Assembly: GCA_949747905.1 (NCBI GenBank)
Contig: CATKEF010000059.1
Location: 1 to 38,556, forward strand
Direction of reading: 5' to 3'
DNA: 38,556 bases
Origin: an uncultured Eubacteriales bacterium
GTDB lineage: Bacteria > Bacillota > Clostridia > Christensenellales > Borkfalkiaceae
Below, piece by piece: positions 16,588 to 24,600 of this stretch (the first letter of the stretch is position 1; each line of letters opens with the position of its first letter). Under the pieces are notes generated by a model. The model had not been told where the DNA came from. It worked only from the letters and a program-made list of their open reading frames with translations, and searched no databases. The position numbers and the translations under genes are program-made.

Positions 16588-17880
16588 ATGATTGACATTA
16601 ATCTCATAAGGGAAAATCCCGAAGCGGTCAAAGAGAATATAAAAAAGAAATTTCAGGATTCAAAACTTCCGCTTGTCGACGAAATAATTTCTCTCGACAA
16701 AAAAAAGAGAGAGTTGCAGACCGAGGTTGACGGTCTTCGCGCTCAGCGCAATACGCTTGCGAAAAAAATCGGCGCGCTGATGAAAGAGGGCAAGCGAGAG
16801 GAAGCGGAAGAAGTAAAAGCGCTTTCAAAGCGCAATAACGACCGCGTCGCGGAAATAGAGAGCGAAATGTCGCAAGTCGAAGCGGATTTGAAAAAAGATA
16901 TGCTTTCCATTCCGAATATCATTTCAAAGGACGTTCCGATAGGCAGAAGCGACGCGGAAAACGTTCAGGGAAAAGTTTTTCTTAAAGCGGAAGAAAAGCC
17001 ATTCGATGTGCCTTATCATCTCGATATTTTGGAAAAACTGGACGGAATCGACCTTGACAGTGCAAGAAGAACCAGCGGCAACGGCTTTTACTATCTCACT
17101 GGCGATATTGCCCGCCTTCATTCCGCAGTGCTTTCTTATGCGCGTGATTTTATGATTGACAAAGGCTTCACTTATTGTATTCCCCCTTATATGATACGCA
17201 GCGACGTCGTTTCAGGCGTTATGAGTTTCGAGGAAATGGACGGGATGATGTACAAAATAGAGGGCGAAGATTTGTATCTTATCGGTACATCCGAACACTC
17301 TATGATTGGCAGGTTTATGGGAACGGTTATGCCCGAGGACAAACTTCCGCAGACCTTGACATCGTATTCGCCTTGTTTCCGCAAGGAGAAAGGCGCGCAT
17401 GGAATCGAGGAGAGGGGGATTTACCGTATTCACCAGTTCGAAAAGCAGGAAATGATTGTTCTTTGCAAACCGGAGGAGAGTGATTTCTGGTATGAAAAAC
17501 TCTGGAACTATACGGTGGAACTGTTTGTGTCTATGGAGATTCCGGTGCGTCAGCTTCTCTGCTGTTCGGGCGATTTGGCCGACCTCAAATATCAGAGTTG
17601 CGATATAGAGGCGTGGAGCCCCAGACAAAAGAAATATTTCGAGGTGGGAAGCTGTTCCAATCTTACCGACGCTCAGGCTCGTAGACTGGGTATAAGATAC
17701 AAGAACGCCAAGACCGGAAAAAACGAATTCGTTCACACCCTGAACAATACTGTTGTAGCTCCGCCGAGAATGTTGATAGCTTTTCTCGAAAATCATCTGC
17801 GTGAAGACGGCAGCGTATATATCCCTTCCGTACTTCGTCCGTATATGGGCGGTAAATCGGAAATTCAGGTCAAAAAATAA
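16588..17880 (+). CDS. serS: Serine--tRNA ligase
   Basis: Class II synthetase that charges tRNA-Ser and tRNA-Sec with serine. The 430 residues match the usual ~425. The N-terminal arm (about 27-100) is a Lys/Glu-rich antiparallel coiled coil that grips the long variable arm of the tRNA. Motif 2 is visible as PCFRKEKGAHG...RIHQFEKQEM and motif 3 as the segment ending ENHLREDGSVYIPSVLRPYM. The serine-site region TSEHSMIG and the loop DLKYQSCDIEAWSP are present. Single-gene transcription unit with a clean promoter and terminator. Confidence 0.97.
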   Translation: MIDINLIRENPEAVKENIKKKFQDSKLPLVDEIISLDKKKRELQTEVDGLRAQRNTLAKKIGALMKEGKREEAEEVKALSKRNNDRVAEIESEMSQVEADLKKDMLSIPNIISKDVPIGRSDAENVQGKVFLKAEEKPFDVPYHLDILEKLDGIDLDSARRTSGNGFYYLTGDIARLHSAVLSYARDFMIDKGFTYCIPPYMIRSDVVSGVMSFEEMDGMMYKIEGEDLYLIGTSEHSMIGRFMGTVMPEDKLPQTLTSYSPCFRKEKGAHGIEERGIYRIHQFEKQEMIVLCKPEESDFWYEKLWNYTVELFVSMEIPVRQLLCCSGDLADLKYQSCDIEAWSPRQKKYFEVGSCSNLTDAQARRLGIRYKNAKTGKNEFVHTLNNTVVAPPRMLIAFLENHLREDGSVYIPSVLRPYMGGKSEIQVKK

Positions 17881-17881
17881 T

Positions 17882-17916
17882 AAAAAAGCGGCGCATATTT
17901 TACGCCGCTTTTTTTA
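17882..17916. terminator. Intrinsic terminator of serS
   Basis: AAAAAGCGGCG (17883-17893) pairs with CGCCGCTTTTT (17903-17913) around a nine-base A/T loop and is followed by T residues to 17915. The A tract on the left also allows use from the other side. Confidence 0.88.
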
Positions 17917-17984
17917 TTGCAACAAACTCGCTAAGTTTTTAATGCCCTAACGAGGCATTTCTTTTCCGGGGTGTTTTTGCAGGC

Positions 17985-18125
17985 ACGGTTTCAGTCATCC
18001 CGAGCGATAATGTCACCTTGAACGTTTAGTCATCCGAGCTGTTATTTCGTCATCCCGAGCAACGCTCAGGGTGACGGGCAAACCGCGTTATAGTCATTCC
18101 GAGGCGAAGGCGAGGAATCTTTTAA
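17985..18125. repeat. Second cluster of the palindromic interspersed repeats
   Basis: Heads GTCATCCCGAGC or variants can be read near 17995, 18010, 18030, 18048 and 18095. The copy at 18048-18077 is a minimal complete palindrome, CGTCATCCCGAGC, two bases, then GCTCAGGGTGACG. The copy at 18093-18122 keeps the head and the GGAATCTTTT end. The rest of the gap up to 18209 shows no gene. Confidence 0.72.
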
Positions 18126-18209
18126 AAACTGCATTTCAGCCACGCCAAAAGGCAAAAAACATTAAAATATAACCCGCCGCCGCGCTGCATATAATTATTA
18201 TGAACTATT

Positions 18210-18923
18210 TCATACATTGATGTTTTTTCTGAGTTTCAGTGCGGTAATGAAAGAAATTTTGAAATTCTGTTCACGTATCTTTCCCAAATTTCCCGCTCCG
18301 AACCGTTTATCGAGCGCAAGATACAATACGATATTTTCTTTCAGCTTCAAATCGAACTCTTTCAGTTTTTCGGGTTTCAGCTTTTTATCGTAAATTGCGA
18401 GCAGGGCGACGGAGTAGAACAGTACGAGTTTGTCGCAAAGCAGGTCGAATGTAAAAGAGTAAATCTCCTTGGTAAGTTTCGATTTGCCTTTTGCAAATTC
18501 CGTAAGTATTTCTGCAAGTGCGCTTTGCTCTTTTTCGGAGTATTCCCGTTTGACGGGAGTGAAAGAAAAGGGTTGCGTATTGTACCTTTTAATGCTTTTA
18601 GATTGAAAAGCGGCATATGCTTCGGTTGAAAATTTTCCTCCGCATTGTTTTGCCGTAAGGTTTTTAAGAACGGAAGTTTTGAAAAGACTGCTTCCGCGGA
18701 AAACAAGAACGTCGGAGTTGTCCGTAGCAAGATTTTTAAAAATGTCCTCCGTAATGTCGCATGTCAAATCGCCGTCGGCAAGGACGGTATATCTTCCTTT
18801 TGCTTTTTTAAGCGCTTCGGAAAGATTTTTTCCTTCGGTTCCGAGAATCTCGACTTCTTCGGGCACTTCGTCGTCCGTAGTGTCCGCCGAATCGCGCGTT
18901 ATAAATGTAAGAATTTTTTTCAT
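18210..18923 (-). CDS. Protein of unknown function, 237 residues
   Basis: I do not recognise this protein. The N-terminal part reads MKKILTFITRDSADTTDDEV, then about 30 residues on KNLSEALKKAKGRYTVLADGD. The order of strand, Asp-rich turn, helix with AL..A and a G-Y-hydrophobic-ADGD segment is like the nucleotide-binding half of a family 2 glycosyltransferase, where ADGD would be the DxD motif, but most of that fold's usual residues are missing. The C-terminal two thirds are helical and very Lys-rich, with no membrane segment or signal peptide. It has a consensus promoter and no strong ribosome site. A cytoplasmic protein is likely; nothing more can be claimed. Confidence 0.75.
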   Translation of the reverse strand: MKKILTFITRDSADTTDDEVPEEVEILGTEGKNLSEALKKAKGRYTVLADGDLTCDITEDIFKNLATDNSDVLVFRGSSLFKTSVLKNLTAKQCGGKFSTEAYAAFQSKSIKRYNTQPFSFTPVKREYSEKEQSALAEILTEFAKGKSKLTKEIYSFTFDLLCDKLVLFYSVALLAIYDKKLKPEKLKEFDLKLKENIVLYLALDKRFGAGNLGKIREQNFKISFITALKLRKNINV

Positions 18924-18933
18924 AAGCCTTAAA

Positions 18934-18962
18934 ATTATAATATATTATCTTTCAAATGTCAA
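18934..18962 (-). promoter_or_regulatory. Consensus sigma-A promoter for the unknown gene
   Basis: On the minus strand TTGACA (18962-18957), exactly 17 bases, TATAAT (18939-18934): a perfect match at both boxes, the best promoter in the window. The start codon lies only 10 bases past the -10 box, so the 5' leader would be about four bases. Confidence 0.85.
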
Positions 18963-18981
18963 TACCGCACCGACGGTTTGG

Positions 18982-19010
18982 TTGCCCCGTACTTTTAAAT
19001 GTGTTATAAT
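18982..19010 (+). promoter_or_regulatory. Divergent promoter toward the exonuclease gene
   Basis: TTGCCC (18982-18987), 17 bases, TATAAT (19005-19010). It would give a leader of about 140 bases before the exonuclease start. That leader holds short inverted repeats (CTTGCTTGCAAG near 19024 and a GCGCCG/CGGCGC pair) and a second TATAAT at 19135-19140. Confidence 0.6.
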
Positions 19011-19153
19011 ACAAGCGAAAAAACTTGCTTGCAAGGGTTTTCGAGCGCCGTATTCGAACTTTTATCGTTCTTCGCAAGAAAAACAGCGGCGCGCAAGCGG
19101 CGCAAAAAAATCTTTGATTTTTGCATCGCTATGTTATAATAAAAATACCTATT

Positions 19154-20107
19154 ATGAAACTTGTATTTTTCGATATAGAGTGTGCCAGCGTACATAAAAA
19201 CTGCGCGAAAATCTGCGCTTTCGGTTATGTCGTCTGCGACGAAAATTTCAGAATTCTCGAAAAGGAAGATATTCTCATTAACCCCAAAGGCAGATTCGAA
19301 CTTACGGACAGAAAGGGCGAAAAAGGAATAGTGCTTCCCTACGAATACGCCGAATTCAAAAAATACCCTGTTTTTCCGCAGATTTATCCCAGAATAAAGT
19401 CGCTTTTGGAGGATAAAGAGAGCGTGGTATTCGGGCATTCCGTGCTGAACGACGTCAAGTATCTCAATCTTGAAACGCGGCGCTTTAAATTGCCGTCTTT
19501 CGAATTCCGCTTTTCCGACAGTCAGCTTATATATATGACTTTGATTAACGATTTTTCGCATCAGCTCGGACTTGAACATATCGCAAAGGAACTGGGCGTG
19601 GATTTCGTTCCGCATAGGGCTGCGGACGACGCGTACGCAACCATGCGTGTTTTAGAGGCAATGTGCGCTTCGGAAAAATGCGGATATACCGAACTTTTGA
19701 GTTCGCTATGTATGAGCGAGGGAAAGATTGAAAATTACAATATTTCCTGTCCTCAGTCTCGCGGTTTCAGAAAATACGGTGCCGAGAGACTGGCGTTAAA
19801 AGCAGCCAGAGCAAAGGCGCGCACCGATTTTTACAATAATCTTTCGAGAAAGCGTTTTACAAAAGGCGGAAAACTAAAAGGAGCGGTGTTCCAGTTTTCC
19901 AGACCGATTGAGGACAGAGTAGATATTTCCATTTCGCTTGTCAACGGAATTTACGAGCTCGGCGGCAAATATTCCAACGAGACTACGGAGTGCGACTATT
20001 ATGTCTGCGACGAGGGGGATGAAACGGTAAGAACGAAAAGAGCTAAAAGCTCGTCGAAAACGGAAATAATAAACGTACCGAGATTACGGGAGATTCTGAA
20101 TGGTTGA
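19154..20107 (+). CDS. DnaQ-like 3'-5' exonuclease with C-terminal BRCT-like domain
   Basis: The 317-residue protein begins MKLVFFDIECAS, placing the Exo I motif D7-I8-E9 at the very start. Exo II lies in FGHSVLNDVKYL and Exo III in HRAADDAYAT, so the DEDDh active site is complete. Family members degrade DNA or RNA from the 3' end. After about residue 195 a Lys/Arg-rich linker leads to VDISISLVNGIYELGGKYSN...CDYYVCDE...INVPRLREIL, which fits a BRCT fold. ATG 19154 is preferred to the in-frame TTG at 19121 because the latter adds a non-family extension. No ribosome site precedes it; a TATAAT lies at 19135-19140. Its end overlaps the next gene by eight bases. Confidence 0.82.
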   Translation: MKLVFFDIECASVHKNCAKICAFGYVVCDENFRILEKEDILINPKGRFELTDRKGEKGIVLPYEYAEFKKYPVFPQIYPRIKSLLEDKESVVFGHSVLNDVKYLNLETRRFKLPSFEFRFSDSQLIYMTLINDFSHQLGLEHIAKELGVDFVPHRAADDAYATMRVLEAMCASEKCGYTELLSSLCMSEGKIENYNISCPQSRGFRKYGAERLALKAARAKARTDFYNNLSRKRFTKGGKLKGAVFQFSRPIEDRVDISISLVNGIYELGGKYSNETTECDYYVCDEGDETVRTKRAKSSSKTEIINVPRLREILNG

Positions 20108-21404
20108 ATTGCCCGTCGAGTTTACCGAAAGAATGAAAAAAACGCTCGGCGAAGATTTTGAAAAGTTCGAAGATTGCTACAAATTTGGAGCGGTGAGGGG
20201 TATTCGCGTTAATACCTTGAAAATTTCCGCGGAGGACTTTGAAAAAATTACGCCCGTAAAGACGGACGGCGTCGTTCCCTGGGAGCCGAACGGATATTAT
20301 ATCGACAGCGACAATCCGGGGCGTACCGTCCTGCATGCCGCGGGGCTTTATTACGTTCAGGAACCTTCTGCAATGTCAGTTGCTCCGCGACTGGGCGCAG
20401 ACAAGGGCGAACGCGTGCTCGATTTGTGCTCGGCTCCCGGAGGCAAGGGTACGCGACTTGCGGAAGCAATGCGCTGCGAAGGCGTGCTAGTCATGAACGA
20501 AATCGATGCAAAGCGCTGCCGTGCGCTGCGCGCAAACGTTGAAAGGCTGGGCGTAAAAAATGCGGTTACGACCTGCGCCTCGCCCGAGGCTCTGGCTGAA
20601 ATTTTTCCTGCCTATTTCGATAAAATACTTGTCGACGCGCCATGCTCGGGCGAGGGAATGTTCAGAAAAGAGCAAAACGCAATTCCAGAATGGAGCGTCG
20701 AAACGGTAAAAATGTGTGCGAAGCGGCAGGCGCGTATTCTCGATTGCGCTGCGCGCATGCTTTCGGGAGACGGCACGATAGTTTATTCCACGTGTACATT
20801 TTCTGACGAAGAAGACGAGGAGCGGGTTTCGGAATTTTTAAAAAAACATCCCGATTTCGAATTGATTTTACAGGAAAAACTATATCCTCACGAAATACGC
20901 GGCGAAGGTCACTATTACGCTGTTCTGAAAAAACGCGGCGGCGCCGATAATAAAATTCAGCCGTTCAGACCCGTTGTTACGGACGTAAATCTTTTAAAAC
21001 TTTACAGAGTGTTCGAAGAGCGGACATTGAATATAAAATTCGAGAATATAGCGCAGTTCGGTGATAATCTCTATTCTCTGCCGAAAGGAATGCCCGCCGT
21101 TTTCGAAGAGATGCGGAAACGCGGAATAAACTGTCATGCGGGAATTCTTCTCGGAGGTTACAGTAACGACCGTAAAAGGTTCGAGCCGTCGCACTCTCTC
21201 GCAATGTGCCTGAAACTCTGCGAAGCCGCGGGGCTGGAAGTCGACGAAAAAACCGCGTTGGGGTATCTCCGCGGATTTACATTCGAATGCGACGTGAAAG
21301 AAAAGGCGTGGTATACCGTCAATTATAAGGGTTTTCCTGTCGGTTGGTGCAAAGCCGGCGGAGGAGTGGCTAAAAATCATTTGCCCAAAGGACTGAGAAT
21401 TTAA
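20100..21404 (+). CDS. rRNA (cytosine-C5) methyltransferase, RsmF/RsmB NSUN family
   Basis: A SAM-dependent enzyme that methylates C5 of a cytosine in RNA. The 434 residues hold the SAM loop LDLCSAPGGKGT (107-118), the catalytic motif VDAPCSGEGMF (C182) and the second cysteine in STCTF (C232), both needed for the covalent mechanism. The region after 290 contains the extra C-terminal domain of RsmF-type proteins (PUA-like), ending PVGWCKAGGGVAKNHLPKGL, which is typical of RsmF rather than RsmB. The target would be 16S rRNA by family analogy. The start overlaps the exonuclease stop by eight bases, so the two are co-translated. Confidence 0.9.
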   Translation: MVELPVEFTERMKKTLGEDFEKFEDCYKFGAVRGIRVNTLKISAEDFEKITPVKTDGVVPWEPNGYYIDSDNPGRTVLHAAGLYYVQEPSAMSVAPRLGADKGERVLDLCSAPGGKGTRLAEAMRCEGVLVMNEIDAKRCRALRANVERLGVKNAVTTCASPEALAEIFPAYFDKILVDAPCSGEGMFRKEQNAIPEWSVETVKMCAKRQARILDCAARMLSGDGTIVYSTCTFSDEEDEERVSEFLKKHPDFELILQEKLYPHEIRGEGHYYAVLKKRGGADNKIQPFRPVVTDVNLLKLYRVFEERTLNIKFENIAQFGDNLYSLPKGMPAVFEEMRKRGINCHAGILLGGYSNDRKRFEPSHSLAMCLKLCEAAGLEVDEKTALGYLRGFTFECDVKEKAWYTVNYKGFPVGWCKAGGGVAKNHLPKGLRI

Positions 21405-21417
21405 TTTGACAAAAAGT

Positions 21418-21462
21418 ATGCGCGTATTATCTTTTCAAGGATAATACGCGCATTTGGTTTTT
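21418..21462 (+). terminator. Intrinsic terminator after the methyltransferase
   Basis: ATGCGCGTATTATC (21418-21431) pairs with GATAATACGCGCAT (21440-21453) around eight bases and is followed by TTGGTTTTTTG. A 14-bp perfect stem. The next 115 bases show only A/T-rich sequence and a repeat fragment. Confidence 0.85.
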
Positions 21463-21536
21463 GATATTACATTCACTCTGTAATTTTGAGGATATATTTA
21501 CTCATAATGTCTTTTTATTATAGGTTTTATTCGCGA

Positions 21537-21564
21537 TGTCATTTTGAGCGCAGCGAAAAATCTT
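21537..21564. repeat. Single interspersed repeat head
   Basis: TGTCATTTTGAGCGCAGCGA followed by AAAATCTT is one copy of the same element, head and core only, next to the terminator of the surface protein gene. Confidence 0.65.
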
Positions 21565-21565
21565 A

Positions 21566-21605
21566 TAAAAAATTATCCCTCGGACGGCAATTGCCGTCCG
21601 AGGGG
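21566..21605. terminator. Terminator of the surface protein gene
   Basis: A perfect inverted repeat CCTCGGACGGC / GCCGTCCGAGG with an AATT centre (21578-21603). On the minus strand it is followed by GATAATTTTTT, a good U tract. On the plus strand GGTTTATTT follows, which is weaker. Confidence 0.85.
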
Positions 21606-21614
21606 TTTATTTAA

Positions 21615-24600
21615 TTATTCTTCATCCGGTTTTTCGTCTTCGGACGGAACTTCTTCAGATGTTTCTTCGACGGGTTTTTCCGCAGGAATGTCATCCGTGA
21701 CGGGTTCAACCGCTTCCGGTTCCGAATTGTTTTCCGTATTTCCGTCGCTTACTTCGCCGTCCTCGGTTTCGTCGTTTTTAACGAGGTGAAGTTTTTTGAT
21801 ATAACGTTCGCGCTGACGGTAATTGTTCTTTGCGTTTGCATTGCCTGCCGTCATTATCTTACGTCTTCTCAGGAAATCTCTTACAAGAAGAGAGATGAGG
21901 GTAATAAGCAGTGCGACTACGAGAATTATCGAAGAGATGTAAAGTGCAAGTTCGCCTGCGTTTGTTTCGCTTTCTTCGTCGTTGTCTTCTTCGTTGTCAT
22001 CAACGCTGTTCATGCTTACGCTCTGGTCAACAGCGGAATAATCTACGAATACGTTAGCCGAATTCAGTTCTTCATCTTCATATGTGAAGTAAGCGAGTTT
22101 CTCTGCCGAAATATCGTTGGTTACGCTGTAATCGTAGCCCGTTTCGCCCTCTTTTGCGGTTTCGCCGTTGAAAGGAACGTAAGCCGCCGAATCATACAGC
22201 GTGTATGCATAGTAGTTAGCTGTATACTCGGGAATCTTCGCGTTTTCGTATTGAGCCTGGGTGATATCGCCGCTTTCGAGAAGTTTTGCAACAAGCTCTT
22301 CGTAGAATGACACGTTCTCTTCGTTCGAAGAAATTTCGTCGAGCTTGCCCGCGCTTCTGAGAAGGTTCTTGTATGCTCTTATTATCTTGTCGGTATAGTC
22401 TTTGGTGACGGTGGAGTAGTTGCTTTCGCTTACGCTGAACGCGCTGTAGTCAAATGCGACCGCGCCCGTTGCTGCGGAAGATTCTCCCGATTCGCCTCGC
22501 TTGCCGCTCCAAAGTTCTACACGATAATCTTTTGTTTCGCTTCCTGCGTGAATTACGAAGTTTACTGTTTTCCACTTGCCGCCCGTGGGACCGACCTCAA
22601 CCATCATCTCTTCGTTAAGGTTGCTGTTGTTGTGTCTTGCAAGGGTTTTATCGAATTCTTTGACTTCGGTTCCGCGTTCGCCGTCTACAATATAATAATA
22701 TTTGCCGTTGTAGAATTCGTAAACGCGTACGCCCTTGGTATTGCAGAGGAAGTGGTCGGCAACAGTGCTGTGGTTTGCATCGCTGTAATATTTCTTGCCG
22801 TCTACAAGGTCGTCGAAGGAAACGGCGTTTCCGTTTTCGTCGTAGAACTTGTTATGTTCGTATTTGTAATATTTGTACGACATGGTAAGATTATGGATGT
22901 TCGCGTATACGTTTTTGTCTTTATCTTCGTAAAGACCGTCTTTTCTGAGCGTGTACGCGATTTTTTCGCGGTGTTCAGCCGTTGTCCAGTCTGCGTCGTA
23001 TTCTTCGGTAAGCACGTTGCCTTCGTCGTCATACCAGAAAGTATATCGGGGAGTGGAGTATCCGAGAACTTCTCTCGTCTTGGCGTCCACAAGATATACA
23101 TAAGCCGTTGCGCCTTCGCTCACCATTACCCTTACGCTGACGGTAACGTAGCTGTTGGAGCTTACCGTGCTGTCGGCGCCTATAAAGCCGTAGTTCATCG
23201 CTTTCTTTTCGCCGTATTCGCGAAGGTTATTTACGATAATCAAGGGCTGATAGCATTTGTCGCCGAATACCGCGTCCCATTCCTGAACTGCGGCGCCGAA
23301 TGCCGAATAAACGGATGCGAGCACGTCTGCGTTTGTATCTTTATTTATAAGACCTGCGTTTTTGTTGGTGTTTCTTGCGTCGTACTGTTCATCGTAAGGA
23401 TTTGCGGATACGGAAGAGCTTCCGCCGTTTACGCCGTTATAGGATGAGGGATTTGCGAAACCGACTTTTATATTGGATGTGCCGCTTGCCTCGTCGAACT
23501 TATTCTGCGTTTTCTCGCTGTCATCGGTCGTGAACGCATAGGTTTTAAGATAAGTGCCATCGGAAGCTACGTTATAAATCTTTTCGGGAACTTCGAGAGT
23601 CTGTATGTTTGCAATCGCCGCCCAGCCGTAGCTGTAAGCGGAAAGAGCCGTATCTGCAAGAGTGGTGTTTCCGAAGCCGAATTCGAGATTGTACTGTTTT
23701 TCCGTCTTTGTATCGTTCTTTACGAAAAAGAAACACTGCACCCAACCGTTATATGCGTCCTCATCGTCGTCGATTTTGGTTTTGATATTGGTTGTGTCGA
23801 CGGAAATATTGTCCGACTTTTCGTCTCCGTCGATGTCCGTAACTCTGACTGTCGCTGCGGTTCCGCCGTTCAAATCGGAAGTTTTAAGCCAGAACGAAAT
23901 AATTGCATGACCTTCGGCGGGGAGTGTGAATCCGTTGATAACGGAGGTGTATGCCGCGCCGTAAGCGGAAAGCATAACCAACATATTGCTCTCGGCTTCC
24001 GTATAAGTGGGAAGGTTTTTGAAGCTGTTCTCGCCCGTAAGCGCGTTGTTGAGTCTTTCGGCATAATTTCTGCCGTTGAACATATCGGATGTAAACGTAT
24101 CGTTTGCGCCGAATATACCCGCGAGGTCGTTTTGCGTATTGCGGCCGTTATTTTTAAGGTTTGCGGGGAGTGTGCAGTCCGAATAGTCTGCGTCCTTGCG
24201 CGCCAGATTTACGAAATTCGCATCGAGCGTGAGGGAGGAAGCATAGGTGTGTTTGCCGGAATTCTGTTTGGTAAGTCCCGCGGACGCGTTGCCGCCCGTC
24301 GCTCCGTTGAGTGTAAGAGCTTCGTATGTGCTTTCTACGCCGTTTTCCGAAGCGAGGTCAAGGAGGTAGAGGAAATCAAGCGAATTTCTGATTTCGTTCG
24401 CACCGCCGCGTATCGCCTTGTCCGCAATAAATACTTTTTCTTCGTCTTCGCTTGCAAGCGTGCAGGTCGTGTTTTCGAATTTGCCCGCGGTGTTTGCCGC
24501 CGTGAAGCCTTCGAATTTTTCAAGGCTGCTCTTTGTTTCGACAACTACGTCGTCGAAGAATGCGTATCCCGTGCATTTCTCGTTGTTCGTGCTCTGTCCG

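Noticed and set aside
22548-23447. Open frame of 299 codons on the plus strand opposite the surface protein gene
   Set aside because: Same reason: Val/Phe-rich shadow with no start signal or family look.
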